Below, piece after piece: positions 1 through 8,954 of a stretch of 64,000 bases of DNA; position 1 is the stretch's first letter; each line of letters starts with the position of its first letter. Under the pieces are notes generated by a model, which was not told the DNA's origin, did not search any database, and worked only from the letters and a program-made list of their open reading frames with translations. Origin of the DNA: Frondihabitans sucicola (GTDB lineage: Bacteria > Actinomycetota > Actinomycetes > Actinomycetales > Microbacteriaceae); contig NZ_AP027732.1 in NCBI RefSeq assembly GCF_030296615.1, positions 1,984,001 through 2,048,000 on the forward strand. The letters are read 5' to 3'. A program made the translations under genes and the position numbers.

Positions 1-155
1 GCGATCGCGAGGCTGTGAGGGAGCGTTTTTCTGTGGAGAACGTACCGATTCTGGCCGATTGTGGAAAGAGTGCGAAGGGTCTCAGCTCGTCCGGACCCGA
101 GTCGCCGACCCGCCGCCGTCGACCCTGGTCGCCGCCTCTGGCCCGAGTCGGCGCC
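1..155. other. No gene recognised
   Basis: The window opens with 155 bases downstream of the minus-strand membrane protein gene. Open frames run through it on the plus strand, but their composition is arginine- and proline-rich antisense translation and no family is recognisable. I see no convincing hairpin or promoter. Confidence 0.5.
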
Positions 156-992
156 TCAGCGCCGAGACTTCTTTGCCGGCAACTCCAGCGGGAACCGTGC
201 CGGCGCCTGCCCGAAGGCGGTTCGCGAGCTCGTGACGACCTTGCGGCCGAGCGTGTGGTTGCCGACCCCGCCGATCACCGCACCGATGCCGAAGGGGATC
301 GCTCGTCCGACGATCGTGGCACCCTGTGACTTGACGAAGCGGCTGACGAACTGTTTGCGCACGAGATCCGAGACCCCGGACATCGCCGCCTTCGGAAGCC
401 GCTGGGCGACGAGGTCACCCCAGAAGGCCTGGCGGGCCGGACCTTTGCCGATGGCCTCTCCGGCGAGCTGTTTGACGAGATCGGCGCCGGGTCCGCCGAG
501 CATCATCGCCATGACGATGGTGCGCGCGCGCTCGGGGTCGGTGACCGCGATTCCGTGCACCTCGGTGACGGACTGCGCGTAGAGGGCGCTCGCCTCGAGG
601 AAGTAGGCGGTCTCCGCGCCGGAGAGCGCGAGCGAGATGCCGATCCCGATGCCGGGAATGACGGCGCTGGCACCGACGGCGGCACCGCCTGTGGTCACCG
701 CTGCCAGGTACTCGCGCTCGAGGGTGCGGAGGATCTGGGCGGGCGTGTGGTCGGGGTGCCGACGGCGCAGCATCCTGACGTGCGACTCGACGACGGGGTG
801 CTGGACCGTGAGCACCCGGTTGAGGCTCCTCTGCCAGCGCGGGCTCTCGGTGTCGTGGGTCAGAGCACTGCCGACCTCGCGCAGTTCATCGCCCCGCACG
901 GGGAGCGCTCGCTCGAGTGCGGTGGTACCGCTCGCCTCGGAAGGGGAATCGGAGGAGTCGTCGACCGGAGTCGGGTGCTTGTCGCGTCGCAT
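156..992 (-). CDS. Conserved membrane-associated protein, possibly EcsC-like
   Basis: This 278-residue protein closes a four-gene minus-strand operon, 11 bases after the export ATPase. The N-terminal 50 residues are charged and probably disordered. Residues about 100-125 form a glycine-rich hydrophobic stretch (AVGASAVIPGIGIGISLAL), and a second one lies near residues 225-245. That layout resembles the EcsC family of bacterial membrane-associated proteins of unknown function, but I see no diagnostic motif and the call is tentative. Position alone suggests a link to surface-polymer export; it could equally be an unrelated gene sharing the transcript. Confidence 0.55.
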   Translation of the reverse strand: MRRDKHPTPVDDSSDSPSEASGTTALERALPVRGDELREVGSALTHDTESPRWQRSLNRVLTVQHPVVESHVRMLRRRHPDHTPAQILRTLEREYLAAVTTGGAAVGASAVIPGIGIGISLALSGAETAYFLEASALYAQSVTEVHGIAVTDPERARTIVMAMMLGGPGADLVKQLAGEAIGKGPARQAFWGDLVAQRLPKAAMSGVSDLVRKQFVSRFVKSQGATIVGRAIPFGIGAVIGGVGNHTLGRKVVTSSRTAFGQAPARFPLELPAKKSRR

Positions 993-1002
993 CCTGCGGA
1001 CA

Positions 1003-1764
1003 CTACGCCTTCGTCTTGGGAGCCAGGTCGGCGTTGTATCGGTCGAGTGCTTGATCGATCGGGCCGTCGAACACCAGGGAGCCCTTGTTCAGGTACAGGC
1101 CGCGCGTGCAGAACCGTCGCAGGTCTTTCTCGTTGTGCGAGACGAAGAAGAGGGTGCGACCGCCGGCCAGCATCTCCTCGATGCGTCCGTAGCACTTCTC
1201 GCGGAACGATCGGTCGCCCACGGCGAGCACCTCGTCGACCAGGATGATCGGTTCGTCGAGTCGTGAGATCACCGCGAACGCGATCCTGACCTTCATGCCG
1301 CTGGACAGGTGCTTGTACGGCGTATCGACGAAGGCGGCGATCTCGGCGAAGTCGATGATCTCGTCGAAGCCCGCGTCGATCTCGGCGCGACTCATGCCGT
1401 GCAGGCCCGCCGTCAGATAGACGTTGTCGCGGACGCTCAGGTCGCCGACGAAACCGCCGGTGATCTCGATCAGGGGAGCGACGCCCTCGTGGACGGAGAT
1501 CTTGCCCTCGTCGGGCAGCACGACCTCTGCCACGAGCTTGAGGAGGGTCGATTTGCCCTGGCCGTTGCGACCGACGACACCGATCGCCTCGCCGGGCTGC
1601 ACGTCGAAGGACACGTTGCGCAGCGCCCAGAACTCGCCCGGCCGCGTGCGTCGACTGCTGTCGGCGAAGAGGTCTTTGAACGAGCGCCGGGCGCGGCGAT
1701 TGCGGCGGAACCGGATGCCCGCGTCGGCCACGCGGATGACGGGAGGGACAGCGGAGACGACCAT
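1003..1764 (-). CDS. Polysaccharide/teichoic-acid ABC exporter, ATPase subunit (Wzt/TagH type)
   Basis: This 253-residue protein is the ATPase of an ABC-2 exporter. The Walker A motif GRNGQGKST lies at residues 65-73, the signature LSSGM at 153-157 and the Walker B IILVDEVLAVGD at 173-184. The family feature GGFVGDLSVRDNVYLTAGL around residues 103-121 is typical of Wzt, TagH and RfbE-type ATPases that export O-antigen or teichoic acid chains. No C-terminal carbohydrate-binding extension is present, so substrate recognition probably lies with the permease. The ATG overlaps the permease stop by one base, implying translational coupling. The transported polymer cannot be told from the sequence. 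Confidence 0.9.
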   Translation of the reverse strand: MVVSAVPPVIRVADAGIRFRRNRRARRSFKDLFADSSRRTRPGEFWALRNVSFDVQPGEAIGVVGRNGQGKSTLLKLVAEVVLPDEGKISVHEGVAPLIEITGGFVGDLSVRDNVYLTAGLHGMSRAEIDAGFDEIIDFAEIAAFVDTPYKHLSSGMKVRIAFAVISRLDEPIILVDEVLAVGDRSFREKCYGRIEEMLAGGRTLFFVSHNEKDLRRFCTRGLYLNKGSLVFDGPIDQALDRYNADLAPKTKA

Positions 1765-2575
1765 CAGATCTCCTTCAGCACGGCGCGCTCGCAGGCGCGG
1801 AAGACGAGGATCCCGACCGCGAGCACGATGAAGCAGAGGACACCGCCGATGACGACCTCGTCGAAGCGCAGCTGATCCGGGAAGAAGGCGGCCCGGTAGA
1901 GGCCGAAGATGCCGCTCAAGGGGTTGAAGGCCGCGGCGAAGTGCAGCGACTCGGGCAGGTTCTTGGTGCCGTAGATGATCGGCGACGCATAGAAGAGGAA
2001 GCGCAGGATCAGCTTCACCGCCCTCTCGAGGTCGCGGAAGAACACGACAAGCGGCGCGATGATCAGCCCGAGGCCCGTGATGAGGACCCCTTGCAGCACG
2101 ATGGCGAGAGGAAGTAGACGACCTGCCAGTGCACGTGCGCTCCCGTGACGAGGGCGAAGAATGCCAGCACGGGCAGGCTGAACAGGAACTCGATGCCCTT
2201 CGACGCCACGATCCGATTCACCCAGATGGTGCGGGGGATCTTCGTCGAGCGGACCAGCTTGGCGTCGGACGTGAACGCCTTGGTGGCGTCGGAGACGGCG
2301 CCGTTGAACCACTGCCACGCGAGGATTCCGCTCAGCAGGAAGACGATGTAGGGCGTCTCGCCCACATCACGGTGGAAGACCTTCGTGAAGACGAAGTAGT
2401 AGATCGCGCTCATGAGGAGCGGATCGAGGATCGACCAGAGATAGCCGAGGGCGCTCGTCGAGTAGCGGACCTTGAGGTCGCGACTCGTCAGCAGCCAGAG
2501 CACCTGACGGTACCGTCGCACTCCCGTGGCACGGGGCCGCCGGGCGCTATCGGTTCTGACGGAAACTGCGGTCAC
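1764..2575 (-). CDS. Polysaccharide ABC exporter, permease subunit (Wzm/TagG type), frame broken
   Basis: This is an ABC-2 type permease of about 270 residues, read in two frames. The first part (start GTG at 2575) reads RRYRQVLWLLTSRDLKVRYS and YLWSILDPLLMSAIYYFVF, classic Wzm/TagG N-terminal motifs. It continues to VHWQVVYF near position 2105, where the sense moves to the other frame (PLAIVLQGVLITGLGLIIAP) and runs through the remaining membrane segments to a stop at 1764. One extra base near 2103 restores a single frame, and the total length is 2 modulo 3, as one lost base predicts. I read this as a sequence error because both halves are conserved and the partner ATPase is intact. Confidence 0.85.
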
Positions 2576-2648
2576 GGGTGTCCTCTACGTTCAGGGACAT
2601 CCGGCCGATCGGGCTCGAGGTACCGGGCCCGCTGCAGGTCGCTCGGTA

Positions 2649-3341
2649 TCAGACGAAGAGGTTCGCCCGCTCGAGGTCTTCGGCGAAGTCGACCTCGACG
2701 GCGTAGAGATCGGAGATGTCCACCGGTACGAAGCGTAGGCCATTCTGCTCGATGCCCAGCTCGATGCCGCGCTCGAAGTAGTCCTGGTTGTCGACTCGGC
2801 CCAGCTGGCGGACGAGCGTCTGCTTGTCGGCCTTCGACACGTAGTTGATGCCGACGGCTTCACCCAGGCCGTGCTTGACCTGCTTGGAGAGTTCGTCGAT
2901 GAAGCCCTCGGCGTCGACGGTGTACTTGACCTCTTCGTCGGAGACGCTGGAGGTGTTGACCGACACGAACGACTGCTCGGACGCGATGAAGGGAGCGGCG
3001 CGTTTGAGGGCGGCAGGATCGAAGACCACGTCGCCGTTCATCCAGACGACACCGCTCGAGCCGGTCGCCTTGAGGGCGCGCATGAGGCTCTTCGAGGTGT
3101 TGGTCTGGTCGTACTGCTCGTTGTAGACGAAGCTCGCGGTGGGGAAGGCCTCGACGATGTGCTCGTACTTGTAGCCGACGACGACGGTGATCTTCACGTC
3201 GGCACCGAACGCTTCGCGGATGTTCTCCATCTGCTGCTGCATGATGGTGCGGCCGTCGGCCAGCTCGGTCAGGCATTTGGGCAGCGAACGGCCGAGGCGG
3301 GTGCCCATGCCTGCGGCCAGGATCACGATCTGCGTGCTCAC
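2649..3341 (-). CDS. Sugar/choline-phosphate nucleotidyltransferase-like protein (LicC/RmlA fold)
   Basis: This 230-residue protein starts at GTG 3341 with a clear AAGGAG ribosome site. The N-terminal ILAAGMGTRLG motif with LPKCL is the nucleotide-binding loop of the NTP-transferase family. WMNGDVV near residue 104 supplies the metal-binding aspartate and YAVEVDFAEDLERA closes the fold. Its short length and ending resemble LicC-type CTP:phosphocholine cytidylyltransferases more than RmlA or GlmU. It is the first gene of the operon, 73 bases before the permease, so it may activate a substituent or precursor of the exported polymer. The exact substrate is an inference. Confidence 0.8.
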   Translation of the reverse strand: MSTQIVILAAGMGTRLGRSLPKCLTELADGRTIMQQQMENIREAFGADVKITVVVGYKYEHIVEAFPTASFVYNEQYDQTNTSKSLMRALKATGSSGVVWMNGDVVFDPAALKRAAPFIASEQSFVSVNTSSVSDEEVKYTVDAEGFIDELSKQVKHGLGEAVGINYVSKADKQTLVRQLGRVDNQDYFERGIELGIEQNGLRFVPVDISDLYAVEVDFAEDLERANLFV

Positions 3342-3599
3342 GGTTGTCTCCTTGTGGATTGGTCCGTGTCGGGGAACTACATCGTTTGTTCACCGGCCGT
3401 TGGTCTTCCTCTGGAAGACTGACGACCGACCTCGACGGACGTTATGGGTCTCGGACACGTCACTGTGCGGGTCCAGCCTACGGGAAGTCCCCGAATCGGG
3501 GGACGAATCCACAGCTAGTCGTTGTCTTTTCGTGACATGGCGTTCGTGACATGCGGTCGCGGTCGAGGGCTCCCGGAAGACGGTTGGTACGGTTGGGCG
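3342..3599. promoter_or_regulatory. Divergent intergenic region, probable promoters
   Basis: These 258 bases separate the minus-strand export operon from the plus-strand ABC transporter and must hold promoters in both directions. The region is visibly more AT-rich than its surroundings. A short imperfect hairpin (GTCCCCG, AAT, CGGGGGAC) lies near 3486-3503. I cannot name a specific -10/-35 pair with confidence. Confidence 0.35.
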
Positions 3600-5699
3600 A
3601 TGACCGAAGCCGAGCGTACCGGTGGGCACGAGCCCACGCGGGTAGACCAACTCGGAAGGCCGGTCGGCGACGACGCCGAGCCGACGACGGCTACCCGGGA
3701 GGAACAACTCGTGGCAGCGCAGCAGGGGGACGATTTGAGCAACACCGACGGAGCGCGAGCCTCGATCGACGGGCCGGAAGCACCGGATGGCGCGGTGACC
3801 GATCGACCTGCCGTCGGGGGACAAGAGCCCGAGGGCGAGTCCTCCCCTTCGTCGACGCCGCCCAAGGCCTCCGCTCGATCCGGAACCGCCCGGGCAGTGA
3901 CGCCGAAGTCGGCGACGCCGAAGTCGGCCGCTGCCAAGGCGGCCGCCGCCAAGACGACGTCCTCCGCCAAGAAGACGACGCCCGCGAGATCGACGGCGGC
4001 AAAAAAGCCCGCGACGACGCGGTCGACCACGACCGCTCGAAGCAACCCCGCCCGAACCACGGCGGCGGCGAAGGCCGCAGAAGAGACACGCGCCGATCTG
4101 GCCGCGACCGATGTCGAGACGCCCGTCGGCGAGACCCAGGCGCCGCCCCTGTCGGGCGACGACGCCGCAGCGACGACTCCGGCGCCGAAGACGGCTGCGA
4201 CCCGCAAACCCCCGGCTCCGCGACGCCGGACGTCTCCGGCGTCGGCCACCACGACCGGTGCGGCAGACACGAAGGGCGCAGGATCCCGCCCCGCGTCGTC
4301 CCGCACTCCGACCACGCAGCCCGCAGCGCGCCGAACCGCCGCGGCGAAGGCCGCCGAAGCCACCGTCCCAGAGCCCGTCGAGGCCGAGGCGCCCGAGGCG
4401 GAGGCGCCCGAGGCGGAGGCCTCCGTGCGTGAGGTGCCCGAGGCGAAACCAGAGGCGCACGAGTCAGAGGCGACCGAAGCTCCTCCGGGGGCCGAGCTCC
4501 GCGACCCGTCCTCCGAGCCCGCCGAATCCTCCTCCGAGCCCGCCGAATCCTCCTCCGGGGGCGACGGTACCGGTGCCGGCACGACAGCGCGGCTGTCGTC
4601 CTGGTGGAAGTCGGCGCGCTCGAAGGTCCAGGAACGCCTCGACGAAGCGCGCGCGTCCGCCGCGGTCTCGCCGCCGTCCACGACTCGGGAGCGGGTCGCT
4701 GGGCCGGCCTCTCCGGTCGAACCCGAGCCCGAGCGCGCGGCGCAGCCCGAGCCCGAGGAACGATCCGAGCGCGCGGCGCAGCCCGAGCCCGCGGCACGAC
4801 CCGAGCGCGCGGAGCAGCCAGAGCCCCCGGCAGAGCCCGAGCCCCCGGCGCAGTCCGAGCCAGCGCCCCAGACGCCGGTCAGAGCCACGGCGCCGAAGAG
4901 CGAACCCACCGATTCCGAGGTGCCGGCCGACGCTCCCGTCGTCCTCTCCATCTCGGGCCTGGTCAAGCGCTACGGGTCGACCACGGCCGTGGAGAACGTC
5001 AACCTCGACGTCAGAGCCGGGTCCTTCTACGGGATCGTGGGGCCGAACGGCGCCGGCAAGACGACGACGCTGTCCATCGCCACCGGCCTGCTGCGCCCGG
5101 ACGCCGGGACGGTCACCATCCTCGGAACAGACGTCTGGAGCACGAAGGACGCCGCGAAGGCCAAGCGCTCGCTCGGTGTCCTTCCCGACCGCCTTCGACT
5201 CTTCGACAAGCTCACGGGCGCCCAGTATCTCTACTACGCGGGGCTGCTCCGCGGCCTCGACGGTGCCACCGCGCGCAAGCGGTCCGCCGACCTCGCCAAC
5301 GCCTTCGGTCTCCACGACGCTCTCGGGCGCCTCGTCAGCGACTACTCGGTCGGCATGACGAAGAAGGTCGCCCTGGCTGCGGCGATCATCCACTCTCCCC
5401 GCGTCCTGGTGCTCGACGAGCCGTTCGAGTCGGTCGACCCGGTCTCCGCCGCGACCGTCACCGAGATCCTGCAGCGCTACGTGCGAGGCGGAGGAACAGT
5501 GCTGCTCTCGAGCCACAGCATGGATCTCGTCGAGCGGATCTGCGATTCGGTCGCCGTGATCGTCGACGGGCACGTTCTCGCGCAGGGCACGGTCAACGAG
5601 GTTCGCGCCGGGCGCTCCCTGCAGGAGCGCTTCGTCGAGCTCGCCGGCGGGGGAGCCGCAACGGAGGGGATGGAATGGTTGCACACCTTCTCCGACTGA
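3600..5699 (+). CDS. ABC transporter ATPase with long disordered N-terminal extension
   Basis: About 700 residues from ATG 3600. The C-terminal 250 residues are an ordinary ABC ATPase: Walker A GPNGAGKTTT (nt ~5040-5070), signature-type loop YSVGMTKKV (~5345), Walker B VLVLDEPFESVDP (~5405) and H-loop SSHSMDL. The first ~440 residues are low-complexity: an Ala/Lys/Thr/Pro histone-H1-like part (about nt 3880-4100), then Glu/Ala/Pro repeats (EAPEAEAPEAEA; EPAESSSEPAESSS; units ending AAQPEPE to nt ~4860). The domain is of the export type and the permease gene follows with a 25-base overlap. The extension is unusual for an ABC ATPase; no function is known to me. An alternative start near 4920, giving a normal-sized ATPase, cannot be excluded. 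Confidence 0.8.
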   Translation: MTEAERTGGHEPTRVDQLGRPVGDDAEPTTATREEQLVAAQQGDDLSNTDGARASIDGPEAPDGAVTDRPAVGGQEPEGESSPSSTPPKASARSGTARAVTPKSATPKSAAAKAAAAKTTSSAKKTTPARSTAAKKPATTRSTTTARSNPARTTAAAKAAEETRADLAATDVETPVGETQAPPLSGDDAAATTPAPKTAATRKPPAPRRRTSPASATTTGAADTKGAGSRPASSRTPTTQPAARRTAAAKAAEATVPEPVEAEAPEAEAPEAEASVREVPEAKPEAHESEATEAPPGAELRDPSSEPAESSSEPAESSSGGDGTGAGTTARLSSWWKSARSKVQERLDEARASAAVSPPSTTRERVAGPASPVEPEPERAAQPEPEERSERAAQPEPAARPERAEQPEPPAEPEPPAQSEPAPQTPVRATAPKSEPTDSEVPADAPVVLSISGLVKRYGSTTAVENVNLDVRAGSFYGIVGPNGAGKTTTLSIATGLLRPDAGTVTILGTDVWSTKDAAKAKRSLGVLPDRLRLFDKLTGAQYLYYAGLLRGLDGATARKRSADLANAFGLHDALGRLVSDYSVGMTKKVALAAAIIHSPRVLVLDEPFESVDPVSAATVTEILQRYVRGGGTVLLSSHSMDLVERICDSVAVIVDGHVLAQGTVNEVRAGRSLQERFVELAGGGAATEGMEWLHTFSD

Positions 5700-7240
5700 G
5701 GCTCTTCTCGATCGCGAATCGCGTGCGGTTCGGCCTTCGCCCCGCGTTCTGGACCGTCGTGGTCCTGCTCGTCGTGCTCGTGGCGTCGACCGTCGTCGCT
5801 CAGCTTGCGAGCGAATTGCGCTTCGACGCTCTCGGCGAGGTCCAGGCGCTGGTGGTCGGCGGCGGCTCGCTTCTGCTGGTGGCCTTCTTCGTGGCGCCGT
5901 TCACGCAGTCGAGGCCGGCCTGGAGCGATCCGCGGCGCCTGTTCGGGTACGGGTTCACGACCGATGCCGCAGCGTCGGGGCTCGCGCTCGCCGGAGCGAT
6001 CGGCCTTCCCGCCCTCTCGCTCGTGATCCTGGCCACCGGCTACGTCCGCTCGTGGAGCGAGGGCACGGCCGTCGCCTGGCTGGCGGTCCTGGCGGCGGTC
6101 CTGGCCGGTGTGACCGCGCTCCTGTTGGCGCTCGTGGCGTCCACGCTCAACTCGATGATCACGACGCGGCGTTCGAGAGACCTGTTGGTCGCCGGCGCCG
6201 TCCTGGTCGCGATCCTGCTCGTCCCGCTGGTGATCGACCTGGTCCGGGTGCTCCTTCCCGGTGGCTACCGCGGCTCGGGCTTCGCGACGTCGGCTCTCGC
6301 CTGGACTCCGTTCGGTGCCGCTCTCGCCCTGCCGGGCCACGCCGCTGCCGGTCAGACCGGGCGCGTCGTCCTCGAACTCCTGATCGCCCTCGTCTCGGTC
6401 GCCCTGCTCTGGTGGGCGTGGCGGTCGCTGGTGCAGCGGGCCCTGCATCAGCCGCCCGCGCCCGCCGTCGACAACGACCGCGTGGCGCTCGGCTGGTTCG
6501 ACTTCACTCGGGGAACCCCGGCCGGGGCCGTGGCTGCACGAAGCCTCACCTACTGGGCTCGGGACGCCCGCTACCGGTGGTCACTCGTGATCCTGCCGTT
6601 CCTGCCCCTGCTCGTGGTCCCGCTGGGGATTGCGGGGGTCAACTGGAGTCTTCTTGCCCTCGTCCCGGTGCCGGCGATGTGCCTGCTGCTCGGCTTCCTC
6701 CCGCACAACGACGTCGCCTACGACAACACCGCGCTCTGGCTGCACATCGCCACCAACACCAAGGGCCTGCCCGACCGATTGGGCCGGTTGGCGCCGCCGC
6801 TCGTCATCGGCATCCCGCTGAGCGTCATCGGTTCGCTGGTGGCGGTGTGGCTCCACGGCGACTTCGCTGCCTTCGGCGCGGAGTTCGGCGTGTGCCTGTC
6901 GCTGCTGCTGTGCGGTCTCGGCCTGTCCAGCGTGGTCTCCGCTGCGCTGCCCTACGCCGCGGTGCGCCCGGGAGACGACCCGTTCCAGCAGCCCCAGTCG
7001 ACCGGGTCCGCCTCCGGGTGGTCGCAGTCGCTGATGTTCGGCGGGGCTCTGCTGCTGTCGGTCCCGACCGGCTGGCTCGCCGTGCTGGCGACCGTCGGCG
7101 GCCGCGCCGATCTCACGATGGCGGCGCTGATGACGGGGATCGTGACCGGCGTCGTGATCCTGCTCGCCGGTCTCCTCGTCGGAAGCAGGATCTTCGCGCG
7201 CCGCGCACCGGAACTCCTCGCGTTCGCCCTCCGCAGCTGA
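5675..7240 (+). CDS. ABC transporter permease, large multi-span membrane protein
   Basis: About 521 residues from ATG 5675, inside the end of the ATPase gene. The protein is strongly hydrophobic with roughly twelve predicted membrane segments, for example FWTVVVLLVVLVASTVVAQL near the start and a paired LLLSVPTGWLAVLATV / MTGIVTGVVILLAGLLVG at the end. It has no periplasmic binding-protein partner. Overlap with the ATPase gene shows translational coupling and marks the two as one transporter. Large two-gene ABC systems of this type in actinobacteria are usually annotated as exporters of unknown cargo. I cannot assign a substrate. Confidence 0.8.
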   Translation: MVAHLLRLRLFSIANRVRFGLRPAFWTVVVLLVVLVASTVVAQLASELRFDALGEVQALVVGGGSLLLVAFFVAPFTQSRPAWSDPRRLFGYGFTTDAAASGLALAGAIGLPALSLVILATGYVRSWSEGTAVAWLAVLAAVLAGVTALLLALVASTLNSMITTRRSRDLLVAGAVLVAILLVPLVIDLVRVLLPGGYRGSGFATSALAWTPFGAALALPGHAAAGQTGRVVLELLIALVSVALLWWAWRSLVQRALHQPPAPAVDNDRVALGWFDFTRGTPAGAVAARSLTYWARDARYRWSLVILPFLPLLVVPLGIAGVNWSLLALVPVPAMCLLLGFLPHNDVAYDNTALWLHIATNTKGLPDRLGRLAPPLVIGIPLSVIGSLVAVWLHGDFAAFGAEFGVCLSLLLCGLGLSSVVSAALPYAAVRPGDDPFQQPQSTGSASGWSQSLMFGGALLLSVPTGWLAVLATVGGRADLTMAALMTGIVTGVVILLAGLLVGSRIFARRAPELLAFALRS

Positions 7241-7286
7241 TCGCCCGAGGCCTGGCGCTCGGGTCCACGCGGCGTACCATGGATCC

Positions 7287-7562
7287 ATGAGTGACACAGG
7301 TTTCGGAGGCGACGTCCAGGGCGGCGGCACGGATGTTCTCGATCGCGAGCTCGAGAAGCTCCTCACCGAGGAGAACATCGATCCCGGCGACCACGAGCGG
7401 TTCTCGCACTACGTGCCGAAGAACAAGATCATGGAGTCGGCGCTGAGCGGCAAGCCCGTCAAGGCGCTGTGCGGCAAGAAATGGACCCCGGGTCGCGACC
7501 CGGAGAAGTTCCCGGTCTGCCCGACTTGCAAAGAGATCTACGAGAAGATGAAGGCGGAGTAA
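7287..7562 (+). CDS. DUF3039 family small zinc-finger-like protein
   Basis: This 91-residue protein belongs to DUF3039, a small family conserved across actinobacteria. The recognisable parts are the HYVPKNKIMESALSGKPVKA block, ALCGKKW with its cysteine, and CPTCKEIYEKM at the C-terminus. Together these give three cysteines able to bind a metal. It starts at ATG 7287, 46 bases after the permease, and runs convergently into pncB. Function is unknown; a small regulatory or adaptor role is only a guess. Confidence 0.9.
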   Translation: MSDTGFGGDVQGGGTDVLDRELEKLLTEENIDPGDHERFSHYVPKNKIMESALSGKPVKALCGKKWTPGRDPEKFPVCPTCKEIYEKMKAE

Positions 7563-7580
7563 CTCGCTCTTCTCGCGGGC

Positions 7581-8869
7581 TCACTCGTAGCGGGTCGGGA
7601 TGATCGGCTCGCCACGCCCCAGGCTGAAAGCCGCCGGGGGCAGTTCTCCGACGGCGGCGGCACGGTGCTCACGTGCCGCGAGCACCCCTCCGGCCCGGTC
7701 CAGCGCTCGTCGACGACTCCGTCGGTGACCAGCTGAACGAGGAGGGTGCGCTCCGAGGGTCCGACGTCGTGATTGCCGACCCGAACGATCTCCTCGGAGG
7801 CTGTTCCGGCGCGGCGAGCTCGGACCGCGAATTTCCGGCCGCCGACGGTCGCCTTCTCGGCGGATTTCTTCCCGACGGACACCCACTCGCCGTGGTCGTC
7901 GTGGTGGGCGACGAGCTTGAAGACCATCGATGCGGCGGGATGCCCAGAACCCGTGACCACGGAGGTCCCGACGCCGTAGCTGTCGACCGGAGCCGCGCGA
8001 AGCGCCGCGATGGTGAATTCGTCCAGGTCGTTCGTCACGGTGATCTTCGTGTTCGTCGCCCCGAGCGAGTCGAGTTGGGCGCGCACCTGCGCGACGAGCT
8101 GAGGAAGGTCGCCCGAGTCGATCCTGACCGATCCCAGCTCGGGCCCGGCCACCTTCACCGCGGTCTCGACGGCGGCGGGGATGTCGTAGGTGTCGACCAG
8201 CAGCGTCGTGTCGGCTCCCAAGGCGTCGACCTGGGAGCGGAACGCGGCCTCCTCGGTGTCGTACAGCAGCGTGAAGGCGTGCGCTGCGGTCCCCATCGTC
8301 GGGATGCCCCAGCGGCGCCCGGCCTCGAGATTGCTCGTCGCGCCGAAGCCCGCGATGAAGGCGGCGCGTGCCGCGGCGACGGCGCTCCACTCACCCGTGC
8401 GGCGGGAGCCCATCTCGGCGAGCGGGCGGCCGTCGGCGGCGGCGACCATGCGGGCGGCGGCGCTGGCGACGGCGGAGTCGTAGTTGAAGACGCTGAGTGC
8501 GAGGGTCTCGAGGAGCACGGCCTCGGCGAAAGTCGATTCCAGGATCAGCAGGGGCGAGTTCGGGAAGTACACCTCGCCCTCCCGGTAGCCCCAGATGTTC
8601 CCCGAGAACCGGTAGTCGGCCAGCCAGTCGATCGTGGCCCGGTCGACCACCCGGGCCTCCTCGAGCCAGGTCAGCTCGGGTTCGCCGAAGCGGAAACGCC
8701 TGAGCTCGTCCAGGAAGCGGCCCGTGCCGGCGACGATGCCGTAGCGGCGCCCGGGAGGGAGCCGGCGGGTGAACACCTCGAAGATGCTCTGCCGGAGAGC
8801 GGTGCCGTCGCGGAGACCCGCGTCGAGCATGGTGAGTTCGTACCTGTCGGTCAGGAGCACGCTGGTCAC
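7581..8869 (-). CDS. pncB: Nicotinate phosphoribosyltransferase, frame broken near C-terminus
   Basis: This enzyme joins nicotinate to PRPP to give nicotinate mononucleotide in NAD salvage. Family landmarks are TDRYELTM at the N-terminus, SVFNYDSAVASAAARM, FGATSNLEAGRRWGIPTMGT, AAHAF and VRIDSGDL. The start is GTG 8869. The main frame degenerates after RWTGPEG, while a neighbouring frame supplies a natural ending (VLAAREHRAAAVGELPPAAF to PTRYE) with a stop at 7581. Adding one base to the C4 run at 7685-7688 joins them into about 429 residues, the usual family length. Transcribed divergently from murI. Confidence 0.92.
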
Positions 8870-8954
8870 GCGCCCAGCCTAGGCCGTGTCCCGCCCGGGA
8901 GTGTCGGCCAGGTGCCCAGCCTCCGCGACCACCGGCCCGGTAGGGTTGACCATC

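Noticed and set aside
15..582. Long plus-strand open frames opposite the membrane protein gene
   Set aside because: They are arginine/proline-rich antisense translations, as expected in high-GC DNA, and match no family; the minus-strand gene explains the region.
4700..4880. Repeats resembling a CRISPR array
   Set aside because: The units are short, contiguous and in frame, coding for Glu/Pro/Ala repeats; there are no spacers and no cas genes in the window.
4111..5684. Frames of over 400 residues in both strands across the ABC ATPase N-terminus
   Set aside because: The repeats are G/C-rich in all frames, leaving few stops. Only the plus-strand frame joins the ATPase domain.
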